Notes: generated from the letters alone by a model not told the origin. 64,000 bases of DNA from Nonomuraea jabiensis (GCF_014204795.1 NZ_JACHMB010000001.1:10180501-10244500), one strand, 5' to 3'. Shown: positions 49,732 to 59,007, counted from the stretch's first letter. A program made the numbers and translations.

Positions 49732-49755
49732 GTTTACTCCGTACACATCGGGTAG
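49732..49755 (+). promoter_or_regulatory. Sigma-B-like promoter of the DUF6131 gene
   Basis: GTTT (49732-49735), 14-nt spacer, GGGTAG (49750-49755), starting 3 nt after the glycosyltransferase stop and ending 42 nt before the ATG of the small gene. Same pattern as at 38247 and 38965. Confidence 0.6.
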
Positions 49756-49797
49756 CCGACTTTCAACAAGAATCAACGTATCGGGATCGGTGAGAAC

Positions 49798-49953
49798 ATG
49801 ATCATCATCGGCATCATCCTCGTGCTCCTGGGGTGGCTGCTCGGCATCTCGCTGCTCTACACGATCGGCGCCATCCTGCTCGTCATCGGCGTGATCCTGC
49901 TCGTACTGGGCTCGATCGGCCGTCCGGTCGGCGGCCGGCGATATTGGTTCTGA
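49798..49953 (+). CDS. DUF6131-type small hydrophobic membrane protein
   Basis: 51 aa: MIIIGIILVLLGWLLGISLL then YTIGAILLVIGVILLVLGSI and a short basic end GRPVGGRRYWF. Two membrane helices joined by a tight turn. The pattern matches the DUF6131/hydrophobic-peptide family, common in actinomycetes and of unknown function. Ribosome site GGTGAG. Its sigma-B-like promoter suggests induction in stress. The F420-type gene follows 60 bp downstream. Confidence 0.8.
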   Translation: MIIIGIILVLLGWLLGISLLYTIGAILLVIGVILLVLGSIGRPVGGRRYWF

Positions 49954-50013
49954 CCTCGCCTCTCAACCCGCCCCTCAGCCCCCGGCTCGGCCCGCGACGA
50001 GAAGGATTCAGCT

Positions 50014-50967
50014 ATGTCACGCATCGGATATTTCCTGAGCAGCGAGGAGCACGGACCCAAAGAACTCGTCCGGCAGTCGAAGCTGGCCGAGCAGGCCGGC
50101 TTCGAAGGGCTCTGGATCTCCGATCACTACCATCCGTGGCTCGACGAACAGGGCCAGAGCCCGTTCGTCTGGTCCACCATAGGAGCGATCGCCGAGGCGG
50201 TGACGCTGCCGATCACGACGGCGGTCACCTGCCCTCTGGTGCGCATCCATCCGGCGGTCATCGCGCAGGCCGCCGCGACCAGCGCCGTCCTGACGGGGGG
50301 CCGCTTCCAGCTCGGCGTCGGCACGGGCGAGGCGCTGAACGAGCACATCATCGACTCCCGCTGGCCGCCGGCCGCCGAACGGCTGGAGATGCTGGAGGAG
50401 GCGATCGAGGTGATGCGCCGGCTGTGGAGCGGCGAGCTGACCACCCACCGCGGAACGCACTACTCCGTCGACAGCGCGCGCCTCTACACGCTTCCCGACC
50501 AGCCGCCGCCGGTGTACATCTCCGGCTTCGGCGAGAAGTCGGTACGGCTGGCGGGGCGGATCGGCGACGGCTACATCAGCACGGGGCCGGCCGCCGACCT
50601 GGTCAAGCTGTTCCGCGAGTCCGGCGGGGCGGGCAAACCCACGCAGGGCGGGCTGAAGGTCTGCTACGCCGAGGACGAGGCGGCCGCCCGCAAGACCGTG
50701 CACCGGCTGTGGCCGACCCAGGGCATCAAGGGCGAAGCCTCCCAGCTGCTCCCCCTCCCCCGGCACTTCGAACAGCTGGCGGAGATGGTCAGCGAGGAGG
50801 ACGCCACCGCCTCGACACCGTGCGGCCCCGACCCCGAGGTGCACGTCCAGGCGATCCAGAAGTACGTGGACGCCGGGTTCGACGAGATCTACATCAGCCA
50901 GATCGGGACCGAGCAGGACGCCTTCTTCGAGTTCTACGCCCGCGAGGTCCTGCCCCGGCTGCGCTGA
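50014..50967 (+). CDS. LLM-class F420-dependent oxidoreductase (G6PDH-like subfamily)
   Basis: 317 aa TIM-barrel of the luciferase-like family. SRIGYFLSSEEHGPKELVRQ, GFEGLWISDHYHPWLDEQGQ (the DHxHPW motif of F420-dependent glucose-6-phosphate dehydrogenase-type enzymes), FQLGVGTGEALNEHI and VYISGFGEKSVRLAG are visible. It uses the deazaflavin F420; substrate cannot be fixed by eye. Ribosome site GAGAAGGA. Possibly co-transcribed with the DUF6131 gene. Confidence 0.9.
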   Translation: MSRIGYFLSSEEHGPKELVRQSKLAEQAGFEGLWISDHYHPWLDEQGQSPFVWSTIGAIAEAVTLPITTAVTCPLVRIHPAVIAQAAATSAVLTGGRFQLGVGTGEALNEHIIDSRWPPAAERLEMLEEAIEVMRRLWSGELTTHRGTHYSVDSARLYTLPDQPPPVYISGFGEKSVRLAGRIGDGYISTGPAADLVKLFRESGGAGKPTQGGLKVCYAEDEAAARKTVHRLWPTQGIKGEASQLLPLPRHFEQLAEMVSEEDATASTPCGPDPEVHVQAIQKYVDAGFDEIYISQIGTEQDAFFEFYAREVLPRLR

Positions 50968-50995
50968 CCGGGCCTGATCATTGGGCGCGATGGAT

Positions 50996-51040
50996 GAGCG
51001 GCCCGGCCGGCGTCAGCGGTTGACGCCGGCCGGGCCGCTC
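50996..51040. terminator. Strong bidirectional hairpin
   Basis: A perfect 20-bp stem: GAGCGGCCCGGCCGGCGTCA (50996-51015) with its exact complement at 51021-51040 and a 5-nt loop. It lies between convergent genes, 29 bp after one stop and 16 bp before the other. It is the longest perfect hairpin I found in the window. Confidence 0.85.
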
Positions 51041-51056
51041 GGTGTTTGCCTGCCGC

Positions 51057-52850
51057 TCAGCCCTTGCCGCGGGTGAACAGCTCCTGGGCCTTGGTCTTGA
51101 GCCCCTTCTTGACCACGCCGAGCGCGTCGGGATCGCCCTTGATGATCGCCTCGGCGGCGTCCTTGAGCTGCTCGAAGTCCGTGTGCGGCGGGATCGGCGG
51201 GATGTCCGGGTCGCAGTGGACGTCGAGGACGACGGGCCGGTCGGCGGCCAGGGCGCGGTCCCAGGCCGGGCCGATCGCCTCGGGCTTCTCGACCTCGATG
51301 CCCTCCAGGTCCAGCGAGCGGGCGAAGCCGGCGTAGGAGACGTCCGGCAGGGTCTGGGACTCCTCGAACTTCGGCGCGCCGCCCATGGCCCGCAGCTCCC
51401 AGGTGACCTGGTTCAGGTCGTTGTTGTGCAGGACCGCCACGATCAGGCGCGGATCGGCCCACTGGGAGGCGTACCGTTTGATCGTGATGAGCTCGGCCAG
51501 CCCGTTCATCTGCATGGCGCCGTCGCCGACGAAGGCGATGACGGGCCGGTCGGGGAAGCCGAACTTCGCGCCGATCGCGTACGGCACGCCCGGCCCCATC
51601 GTCGCCAGGGTCCCCGACAGCGAGCCGCGCACGCCGGCGCGGATCTTCAGGTCGCGCGCGTACCAGTTCGCGGCCGAGCCGGAGTCGGCGGTCACGATGG
51701 CGTTCTGCGGGAGCCGCGCGTTCAGCTCCCAGAACAGCAGCATCGGGTTGATCGGGTCGGCCTCCACCTTGGCCTGGCGTTCGACCGTGGTCCACCAGCG
51801 CGCGAGGTTGCCCTCGACGGTGTCGCGCCAGGAGCGGTCCTGCTTGCGGTTCAGGCGCGGGATCAGCGCCCGCAGCGTCTCGGCGGCGTCGCCGACGAGG
51901 TTGACCTCGGTCGGGTAACGCATGCCGATCATGCGGCCGTCAATGTCGATCTGCACGCCGCGCGCCTCGCCGAAGGGCGGCAGGAACTGCGTGTACGGGA
52001 AGTTGGACCCGACGATCAGCAGCGTGTCGCAGTCGCGCATGAGCTCGTAGGAGGGCCGGGTGCCGAGCAGCCCGATGGACCCGGTGACGTACGGCAGGTC
52101 GTCGGGCAGCACGTCCTTGCCGAGCAGCGCCTTGGCCACCCCGGCCCCGGTGAGCTCGGCGACCGTGGTGACCTCGGCGGCGGCCGAGCGGGCGCCCTGG
52201 CCGACCAGGATCGCCACCTTCGAGCCCGCGTTGAGGACCTCGGCCGCGCGAGCGATCTCCTCGTCCGGCGCGCGGGTCACCGGCGCCGTGTAGCCGGGCG
52301 CCGACGACGGCACGTTCTTGAACGCGTGGGCGGGCGGCTCGTACGGCTCCTCCTGCAGGTCGGAGGGGATGATCACGGCGGTCGGCGCGCGCTCGGCGAG
52401 GGCGATGCGCATGGCGCGGTCGATGAGGTTGGGCAGCTGCGCCGGGACGGTCGCCATCTGCACATACGCGCTCGCGACGTCCTTGAACAGGCTCAGCAGG
52501 TCCACCTCCTGCTGGTAGTGGCCGCCCATGGCGCTGCGGGCCGTCTGGCCGACGATCGCCACGACCGGGACGTGGTCGAGCTTGGCGTCGTACAGGCCGT
52601 TCAGCAGGTGGATCGCGCCGGGCCCGCTGGTCGCCAGGCACACCCCGGGTTTCCCGGTGAACTTGGCGTATCCGACGGCCTCGAACGCGGACATCTCCTC
52701 GTGCCGGGACTGGACGAACCGCGGGCGGTCGTCGGCGCGGCCGAGCGCCGCGATGATCCCGTTGATGCCGTCGCCCGGATAGCCGAACAGGTGGTCCACG
52801 TCCCACTGACGAAGGCGCAGGAGCAGGTAGTCGGCAACGGTAGGCGCCAT
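51057..52850 (-). CDS. Thiamine-pyrophosphate enzyme, pyruvate oxidase/acetolactate-synthase-like
   Basis: 597 aa with the three TPP-enzyme domains: Pyr domain (GYPGDGINGIIAALGRADD, catalytic Glu in SRHEEMSAFEAVGYA, ATSGPGAIHLLNGLYDA), central domain (VAILVGQGARSA, VTGSIGLLGTRPSYELM), PP domain (GDGAMQMN and the Asn-containing VAVLHNNDLNQVTWE). The sequence matches the actinobacterial thiamine pyrophosphate-requiring proteins close to PoxB, which decarboxylate pyruvate. ATG 52850 has GAGAGGA. FAD binding is likely but not provable here. A GTTT-N14-GGGAAG site overlaps its upstream region and could be a weak sigma-B-like promoter. Confidence 0.88.
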   Translation of the reverse strand: MAPTVADYLLLRLRQWDVDHLFGYPGDGINGIIAALGRADDRPRFVQSRHEEMSAFEAVGYAKFTGKPGVCLATSGPGAIHLLNGLYDAKLDHVPVVAIVGQTARSAMGGHYQQEVDLLSLFKDVASAYVQMATVPAQLPNLIDRAMRIALAERAPTAVIIPSDLQEEPYEPPAHAFKNVPSSAPGYTAPVTRAPDEEIARAAEVLNAGSKVAILVGQGARSAAAEVTTVAELTGAGVAKALLGKDVLPDDLPYVTGSIGLLGTRPSYELMRDCDTLLIVGSNFPYTQFLPPFGEARGVQIDIDGRMIGMRYPTEVNLVGDAAETLRALIPRLNRKQDRSWRDTVEGNLARWWTTVERQAKVEADPINPMLLFWELNARLPQNAIVTADSGSAANWYARDLKIRAGVRGSLSGTLATMGPGVPYAIGAKFGFPDRPVIAFVGDGAMQMNGLAELITIKRYASQWADPRLIVAVLHNNDLNQVTWELRAMGGAPKFEESQTLPDVSYAGFARSLDLEGIEVEKPEAIGPAWDRALAADRPVVLDVHCDPDIPPIPPHTDFEQLKDAAEAIIKGDPDALGVVKKGLKTKAQELFTRGKG

Positions 52851-52939
52851 GACCAGATCCTCTCGAGGTGGCGGTGGCTCTTTTCGGGCCCTTCCCGAGC
52901 CACACGATTGAAACCGGGGAGCTGGGTAATCGACCCCGT

Positions 52940-53925
52940 ATGTCCGCATCGCTTCAACGTGATCCAGCGGCGCGGGTGGACGGCGAAGGACGGTTCGACG
53001 CGGGCTCGCGCGCGGCCTATGCCCACGACGCCTCCAACTACCGGCAGGTGCCGATCGGCGTGGTGCTCCCGCGCACTGTCGACGCGGCGGTGGAGGCCGT
53101 GGCCGTGTGCCGCCGGCACGACGTCGCGGTGTTCTCGCGCGGCGGCGGGACGAGCCTGGCCGGGCAGTGCTGCAACACGGGCGTCGTGCTCGACTGGTCC
53201 AAGCACTGCCGCCGGTGCGGGCCGACCCCGAGCGCCGGCGGGCGGTGGTCGAGCCGGGAGCCTGCCTGGACGACCTCAACGCCCAGCTCTCCAGGTATCA
53301 CCTGATGGTCGGGCCGAAGCCGTCCACGCATGACACGTGCACCATCTGCGGGATGATCGGCAACAACTCCTGCGGCGCGTCCGCCCAGGCGTACGGCAAG
53401 ATGGCCGACTCGGTGGCGCGCATGGAGGTGCTGACCTACGACGGCACCCGGATGTGGGTCGGGCCGACCGGCGCGCAGGACTACCAACGGATCCTCGCCG
53501 AAGGGGGCCGGCGGGCCGAGATCTACCGGGCGCTGCGGGAACTCGTCGACGAGAACCTGGCGCTGATCCGCACCCGCTACCCGCACATCCCCCGCCGGGT
53601 CTCCGGTTACAACCTGGACGCCCTGCTGCCGGAGAACGGCTTCGACGTCGCCCGCGCGCTCGTCGGCAGCGAGTCGACGCTGGTCACCGTCCTGCGGGCG
53701 GAGATCGCGCTGGTGCCCGTGCCGAAGTTCCAGTCGCTGGTGGTCCTCGGCTTCGAGGACATCGCCGCCGCGGGCGACGCCCGAACGCGCCGGCCGCCTG
53801 CTGGAGGACATCCATCGCTCCGAGCACGATCTCCGCGTGTCCTATCTCGACGACCCGCGGGAGGAGGAGCGGCTGTGGAAGGTCCGCGAGGCCGGCCTCG
53901 GCGCGACCGCCTACCCGCTCGGCGG
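52940..53925 (+). pseudogene. FAD-linked oxidase (D-lactate/2-hydroxyglutarate dehydrogenase type), broken
   Basis: The gene opens normally at ATG 52940 (FDAGSRAAYAHDASNYRQVP, FSRGGGTSLAGQCCNTGVVL, the PP-loop of VAO-type FAD enzymes). Homology then leaves this frame near 53210 (SKHC/RR) and continues one frame over (VEPGACLDDLNAQLSRYHLM, TICGMIGNNSCGASAQAYGK, GYNLDALLPENGFDVARALV). Near 53785 it returns to the first frame (HDLRVSYLDDPREEERLWKV, REAGLGATAYPLGG). After this it stops: the C-terminal half of the oxidase and its iron-sulfur part are missing and GH15-like sequence follows. Two frameshifts plus truncation make it non-functional. Confidence 0.8.
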
Positions 53926-54323
53926 GGAGGGTGTCTACGCCGTCACGCCGCAGGAGCGCTTCGTGTGGGGCGGCGCCTACGAGCCGGGCTCGCTGATCTG
54001 GCGCAGCCGCTGGGTGACGCCCACCGGGATGATCGAGTGCCGCGAGGCGCTGGCGTTCCCGGGCGAGCGCGGGCGCGCCGTGCTGCTGCGCCGGATCATC
54101 GCCCGGGTCGGGGACGCGCGGGTGCACGTCGTCTGCGACCCGCGGCCCGGGTTCGGCGCCTGCCGCCCGCCGCGCGAAGGGCCGCCGGACGCCGGCCGAC
54201 ACGATCGTCGCCGACACCGCCGAACATGCCACGCACCCCTCCGGGCGCTGGCAGCGCACGCCCGACGACCCCCGCCTCGACGGCGCGCTGCTGCTCGAAT
54301 GCGCCGCCCGCCTGAACGAGTGA
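53926..54323 (+). pseudogene. Glycoside hydrolase family 15 fragment fused to the broken FAD oxidase
   Basis: YAVTPQERFVWGGAYEPGSL, RSRWVTPTGMIECREALAFP and LLRRIIARVGDARVHV read like the N-terminal beta-sandwich of GH15 trehalase/glucoamylase-type proteins. They follow in frame directly after the oxidase remnant. Near 54160 this frame ends its similarity; a later piece, DTIVADTAEHATHPSGRWQR and TPDDPRLDGALLLECAARLN, lies in a third frame and ends at TGA 54321-54323. The intervening part and the catalytic barrel are lost. A remnant of a deletion that joined two genes. Confidence 0.7.
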
Positions 54324-54403
54324 GAGCGCCTTGTCCGGCCTTTACCCCGTGGGGCGGTTGCCGGATCGGCTGGAGGGCAGCCGGTCGACGAGAGGGGCCG
54401 CTG

Positions 54404-54745
54404 ATGAGCGAGGTGTGGTGGATCGTAGGACGCGGATTGCTCGGGGGCCTGCTCGTGATGGCCTTCGCGGTGATCGGTGAGATGCTGACGCCCAAGCGGT
54501 TCGCCGGCATCTTCGCCGCCGCTCCCGCCGTGGCCCTGGCCGGGATGACCATCACCGTGCTGCAGAAGGGCGAACACCAGCTCGGCGAGGACGCGCTCGG
54601 CATGATCGCCGGATCGGTCGCGCTGGTGGCGTACTGCGCGGTGGCCGTGCCGTTCGTACGCCGCCTGGGCGCCTTGGCGGGCTCGCTGACGGCGCTCGCG
54701 GTGTGGGCGGCCGTCGCCGGCGCGGGCTGGGCGCTGATCGCATGA
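54404..54745 (+). CDS. DUF3147-like membrane protein A
   Basis: 113 aa with three to four hydrophobic helices (LLGGLLVMAFAVIGEM, GIFAAAPAVALAGMTI, LGMIAGSVALVAYCAVAV, LTALAVWAAVAGAGWALI). PKRFAGIFAAAPAVALAG is the DUF3147-type segment. Its stop overlaps the next gene (ATGA). Function unknown; possibly a two-component membrane complex with protein B. Confidence 0.75.
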   Translation: MSEVWWIVGRGLLGGLLVMAFAVIGEMLTPKRFAGIFAAAPAVALAGMTITVLQKGEHQLGEDALGMIAGSVALVAYCAVAVPFVRRLGALAGSLTALAVWAAVAGAGWALIA

Positions 54746-55134
54746 GCGCGATCCGGCTGCGGCCGTCCAAGCTGCGGGACACGCCGGTACGCGGGATGGT
54801 GGTGCGCTTCGCCTTCGGGGCGATCGTCTCCGTGGCCGCCGGCCTGGTCGGGCTGCGCTGGGGGCCCGTGGCGGGGGGCGTGTTCCTGGCCTTCCCCGCC
54901 ATCCTGGCGGCCACGCTGACCCTCATCGAGGAGGAGGAGCATCGGCGCGCCCCGGCCGCCCAGGACGCCCGCGGCGCCGTGCTGGGCGCCACGGGCATGA
55001 TCGCTTTCGCCGCGTGCGTGTGGGCGCTGGCGACCCGGCTGCCCGCCCCGCTCGTCCTGGCGGTGGCCACCGTGGCCTGGGCGGTCGTGGCGGGCCTGCT
55101 CTATCTGGTGTTCGGCGCCCGCCGCGGCCGGTGA
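54742..55134 (+). CDS. DUF3147-like membrane protein B
   Basis: 130 aa, related in layout to protein A. RPSKLRDTPVRGMVVRFAFG, VGLRWGPVAGGVFLAFPAIL and two further helices (VLGATGMIAFAACVWALA, PLVLAVATVAWAVVAGLL). A charged EEEEHRR stretch follows the third helix. Coupled to protein A. Confidence 0.75.
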   Translation: MSAIRLRPSKLRDTPVRGMVVRFAFGAIVSVAAGLVGLRWGPVAGGVFLAFPAILAATLTLIEEEEHRRAPAAQDARGAVLGATGMIAFAACVWALATRLPAPLVLAVATVAWAVVAGLLYLVFGARRGR

Positions 55135-55162
55135 GCCGTCCGCGGGCCGGGCCGCCCCGGGC

Positions 55163-55393
55163 TCAGCAGGGTGTCCAGGTGACCTTCAGCTGACCCTCCA
55201 GCGTCCCCCACTGGCCCGGCTGAGCGCACCCGAACCAGCGCTGCCCGACCAGCGTTTCCCCGGCGTAGTAACTGAGGACCGTGAGGTTGTCGCCCCCCGG
55301 TGGAGGCGGCGGAATGGCATGAGCCGGGGCGGAGCCGACGGCGAGCGTCGCGGCGACCAGCGCCGCCGCGGTAATCCCTTGCTTAATTCTCAC
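55163..55393 (-). CDS. Small secreted protein (DUF6289-like)
   Basis: 76 aa from GTG 55393, with GGAGGGACC upstream; a longer in-frame start adds residues ahead of the signal peptide. Signal peptide (RIKQGITAAALVAATLAVGS, cleavage near APAHA) and a mature part of about 45 residues with two Cys (WFGCAQPGQW, TWTPC) that could pair. The ending VTWTPC and the spacing resemble DUF6289 peptides. Function unknown. Confidence 0.7.
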   Translation of the reverse strand: MRIKQGITAAALVAATLAVGSAPAHAIPPPPPGGDNLTVLSYYAGETLVGQRWFGCAQPGQWGTLEGQLKVTWTPC

Positions 55394-55473
55394 GAAGGTC
55401 CCTCCAGGAGCACGTGAACGTTCAAGCAACGCGACCGAACTTTATTCTCTCCTGCTCGCGAGGGCTGTCAATA

Positions 55474-58400
55474 TCATTTCGACGGGGTGCCGTACACGCT
55501 GACCTCAGTGAGGTGGAACGACAGGTTGGCGGTGTTGTGCGTGCCGATCACCCGTACGTACCGGGCCTTCGCCTCGGTGGTCATGGTGTCCCCGGCGTCG
55601 GTCGCGGCCCGGGGGCCGCGGCGGCCGCCGAGGGTGTACCAGGTGACGCCGTCGAGGCTGCCCTCCAGCCGGTACTCGTAGTAGCGCCCGCCCCCGACGT
55701 AGTTGCGCACGTTGACGCGGGAGATGTCGTCGACCGTCCCCAGGTCGACCTGCCACCAGGTCGTGTCCCAGGTCATCTGGCTGGCGAAGTACGGCGAGTT
55801 GGCCCGGTTGCCGTCGTTGGCGTGCTCGGGGCCCCGGTTCGGCTCCCAGCTCAGCGCCGTGACCGGTCTGCGGAGGCTCTGCAGGGTGTCCTGCGCGCCG
55901 TCGCGGGCGGTCGGCGGGGCCGGCGCGGGATCGGTCAGGACGGCGATCGCCTGCTGGCCGGTGTCCCGGTTGGCCGCGCTGACGAACAGCCCGGCGTCGA
56001 GCGCCGCGCCGGCGCCCGGGACGCGGGCCGCGCCGACCACCGCCCAGTTCCTGCCGTCGCTGCTGCACGAGCCGGTGAGCCGGTCGCCGGACCTGCCGAC
56101 GCGCACGTGTACGGGCGGTGCGAACCCGCCCACCTCGGCGTACGAGTCGAGCTGCCCGTTGCCGTCGGAATCCCAGCTGAACACGCAGCCGTGGCCCGGA
56201 GTGACGGCGATGTTGGCGTAGCCGGTGGACCCGGGGGCGGCCAGGTCGTCGCTCACCACCAGCCCGGACCGGGTCCAGTCCGACGCGCCGTCCTGGCGCA
56301 GCACCGTGCTGACGAGCTGCTGCCCGTCGGCCAGGGCGTCCGGGCGGTAGGCGGTGGCCAGCTCGTTGGTCTCCCGCCACAGGTCCGCGCCGCCCGCCGC
56401 GATCGCGACCCCGTCGCCGGTCGGAGCGAACTCGGCCTGCGTGCTGCTCGCCGTCCGGTACGACGCGGGCGCGGCTCCGGCGATCAGCAGGCGGGTGGAG
56501 GCCGTGTCCCGCTGGTCGGCGTCGCCGGATCGCCAGGAGGCGGTGACGTCCAGCGCCGGCGTAGCGCCCGGGGCCTCGCCTGCGGGAACGGTCACCGCCC
56601 AGGTCACGGTGAGCTTGTCGCGCGGGGAGACGTGGTCCGCGCGGGCCGGGGAGGTCGCCCGCACCTGGTATCCGCGCGGGGCGTCGAGCCGGAGCGTCAC
56701 CCGGTCGGTGGGCCGCAGCGTGTTGTCGTTGGTGAACACGGCGGTGACCTGTACGGTCCCGCCGGGTTTGACGCCCTTGCGGTCCGCCCCGACGGTCACC
56801 GCGCCGTCGGGCAGCGCGGCCACCCTGCTCGCCTCGGCGTAGGCGTCGCCGCGCGGCTCGGAGGCGAGCTTGGTGCCGGCCCTGGCCCAGTCCTGGGCGA
56901 CGGCCATCCAGTCGATGGGCTCGGGATAGTCCTTGCCCGAGCGCAGCGCGGCCTTCAGGCTGTCGAAGAACAGCTGCCACCGCTTGGCGTAGTACTGCCC
57001 GACGAGGCCGTTCATCTCCCTGCGGGCGTAGTCCTGCAGGCGGGCGCCGGTGGCCCAGAGCGTGACCAGCGACTTGAGGTTGTAGTCGAGGGTCGCCGCC
57101 TCGGCCGGGGTGGCTGCCTGCCGGCGGGCCTCCTTCTGCCACGCCCCGAGCAGGAAGTTCTCGTCGGTGCCCAGCAGCCGGTCCATCAGCCGCATCCGGT
57201 CCGTCCACTCGCCGGTGAGGCGCTCGAAGCGGTCGAGATCCTTGGCACGGTAGGCGGCGCGGATCTTGGGCAGCTGCAGCCGGCTGTGGTTGGCCAGCAC
57301 CTGCCGGGCGACGTCGACGAGGTCGTAGCGGTAGGCGCCGGAGCCCCGCAGGCGCCGGTCGACCTGGAGCAGTTCGTCGAGTGCCTTGTCGAAGGCGGCG
57401 ATGTCGTACGGCAGCGGGTAGCCGGTGTTCGCCAGGCCGGGCTCGTCGTCGTACAGGCCGGTGACGTGCCGGCTGTCGGCGCCGGCGGGCCAGCTGTAGA
57501 CGGTGTCGAGGAGGATCCGCCAGGCCGCCTTGGCGTGCGGGTCGTCGCCGCCGTACCGCGCGGTGGCGTAGTCGTCGAACCACTGCCGCATGTCGACCGG
57601 GCCGTCCTGCCACGGCAGGTCGGCGAAGAACGCGACCGCGGCCGGGTTGTTGTCGATGGCCTCCGGCATCAGCGCGATGCCGTTCATCGCCGTGCCCGCC
57701 TTGCCGCGCCAGGCGTGGAACTTCTCGTTCCACAGCGTCAGGCGGGCGCCGAGGTTGAAGTGGCCGCCGAAGTTCCAGATGGTGCCGAACGCGTACCCGG
57801 TGCCGAGGAAGTCCTTGTCCCGGTCGGTGATGCCGGCTTCCTCGCTGATGCCGTCGACGATGAACATCTTGGTCCGGTCGATGGCCTGCAGCGTCGCCGG
57901 GAGCGGGTTGCTCTGCCAGCCCAGGATCGTCCAGAGGGCGTCGGGGTGGGCGTCGTTCAGCGCCCGCTGCACCGCCTGCGACGCCTGCGCGACGTTGACC
58001 GTGCCGGCCGTGCCGCCCTCGTGCAGCAGGTCCATCTTGTACATCGTGCTGGGCCCGAACAGCTCGGTCTGCACCCGGTAGAACGTGGCCGCGACGCGAG
58101 CGAAGACGGGATCGGTCGGGTCGAGCCAGTGGGGGCGTTCGAGCTGGTTCCAGGTGCCCTGCGGGACGGTGTTGGCTCCGGGGTTGCGGACCTTGAAGTC
58201 GGTCGGCACGGTGCCGAAGTAGCCGGGCAGCACGGGGACCATGCCCAGGGAGCGCAGGCGGTCGGCCATCTTGCGGCCGAGTTCGACGCGCCGGTCGATG
58301 AGCTGCTGGGAGATCGGGCTGTCGGTGCAGCACATGTTCTGCAGCAGCCACCAGGACTGGTGACCGGGCTGCGGGATCCACTCGCGCATCTGCTGGTCGG

Positions 58401-59007
58401 AGTATCCGAACTCCATGAAGGTGCGCTGGTAGACCGCCTCCTGGCCCTCGTAGACGAGCACCTCGTTGATGCCGTGCAACGCGAGGACGTCGATCCGCCG
58501 CTGCCATTCCGGCCAGCTCAGGTACGCGCCCGCGTAGCCCTGGTTGGTGTCGTTGAGGGCGAAGCGATGGTCCACCGAGGAGTCCTTGGCGATGGGAGCC
58601 CCGGGCAGCGGCAGGCGCTGGGGCAGGTTCACCTGGGAGCCGTTGATGGCGACGTCGGCGTGCGCCACCTGGCGCAGGTAGTGGCCGAAGCCGGTCAGCT
58701 GCACGGCGGGCGTCGTGCCGGCGACGACGAGGCGGCCGTTCTCGGCGTACACCTCGAACCGGTCCCGGCCCGTGCCCTTGTCGATCGCGCGCAGGGTGAC
58801 CTGCCTGGCGCGCGAGGTCCCGACCAGCCGTTCCAGGGCCTGCGCCGCCGGACCGTCGAGCCGGCCGGCGGTGCCGGCCGCCGCCGGCGGCGGGGCGACG
58901 AACGCGGCGGCGAGCAGGGTGAGAAGGGCGACGAGCGCCGCCAGGCGTGGTCGCCGCCGGTGCGGTAACGGGGCGGCGGGGCTCTGCGGTTCGCGGCAAC
59001 GGGTCAT
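55474..59007 (-). CDS. Secreted GH89 alpha-N-acetylglucosaminidase with F5/8-type C module
   Basis: 1177 aa from ATG 59007 (GGAGGTGG upstream). Signal peptide (LAALVALLTLLAAAFVA). NAGLU N-domain, then the catalytic region: RFALNDTNQGYAGAYLSWPE, INEVLVYEGQEAVYQRTFME, QPGHQSWWLLQNMCC, ILGWQSNPLPATLQAIDRTK, FIVDGISEEA and GTIWNFGGHFNLGAR. The C-domain follows to about 760, then beta modules (an NPCBM/Ig-like region at about 800-1000) and a discoidin-type module to the end (WWQVDLGTVDDISRVNVRNY). It releases terminal alpha-GlcNAc from glycans. Divergent from a ROK regulator that probably controls it. Confidence 0.9.
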   Translation of the reverse strand: MTRCREPQSPAAPLPHRRRPRLAALVALLTLLAAAFVAPPPAAAGTAGRLDGPAAQALERLVGTSRARQVTLRAIDKGTGRDRFEVYAENGRLVVAGTTPAVQLTGFGHYLRQVAHADVAINGSQVNLPQRLPLPGAPIAKDSSVDHRFALNDTNQGYAGAYLSWPEWQRRIDVLALHGINEVLVYEGQEAVYQRTFMEFGYSDQQMREWIPQPGHQSWWLLQNMCCTDSPISQQLIDRRVELGRKMADRLRSLGMVPVLPGYFGTVPTDFKVRNPGANTVPQGTWNQLERPHWLDPTDPVFARVAATFYRVQTELFGPSTMYKMDLLHEGGTAGTVNVAQASQAVQRALNDAHPDALWTILGWQSNPLPATLQAIDRTKMFIVDGISEEAGITDRDKDFLGTGYAFGTIWNFGGHFNLGARLTLWNEKFHAWRGKAGTAMNGIALMPEAIDNNPAAVAFFADLPWQDGPVDMRQWFDDYATARYGGDDPHAKAAWRILLDTVYSWPAGADSRHVTGLYDDEPGLANTGYPLPYDIAAFDKALDELLQVDRRLRGSGAYRYDLVDVARQVLANHSRLQLPKIRAAYRAKDLDRFERLTGEWTDRMRLMDRLLGTDENFLLGAWQKEARRQAATPAEAATLDYNLKSLVTLWATGARLQDYARREMNGLVGQYYAKRWQLFFDSLKAALRSGKDYPEPIDWMAVAQDWARAGTKLASEPRGDAYAEASRVAALPDGAVTVGADRKGVKPGGTVQVTAVFTNDNTLRPTDRVTLRLDAPRGYQVRATSPARADHVSPRDKLTVTWAVTVPAGEAPGATPALDVTASWRSGDADQRDTASTRLLIAGAAPASYRTASSTQAEFAPTGDGVAIAAGGADLWRETNELATAYRPDALADGQQLVSTVLRQDGASDWTRSGLVVSDDLAAPGSTGYANIAVTPGHGCVFSWDSDGNGQLDSYAEVGGFAPPVHVRVGRSGDRLTGSCSSDGRNWAVVGAARVPGAGAALDAGLFVSAANRDTGQQAIAVLTDPAPAPPTARDGAQDTLQSLRRPVTALSWEPNRGPEHANDGNRANSPYFASQMTWDTTWWQVDLGTVDDISRVNVRNYVGGGRYYEYRLEGSLDGVTWYTLGGRRGPRAATDAGDTMTTEAKARYVRVIGTHNTANLSFHLTEVSVYGTPSK

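Noticed and set aside
55414..58968. A 1184-aa plus-strand frame opposite the GH89 gene
   Set aside because: Composition is that of an antisense shadow (Val/Gly/Arg/Ala-rich, no motifs), while the minus strand carries a clear GH89 enzyme.
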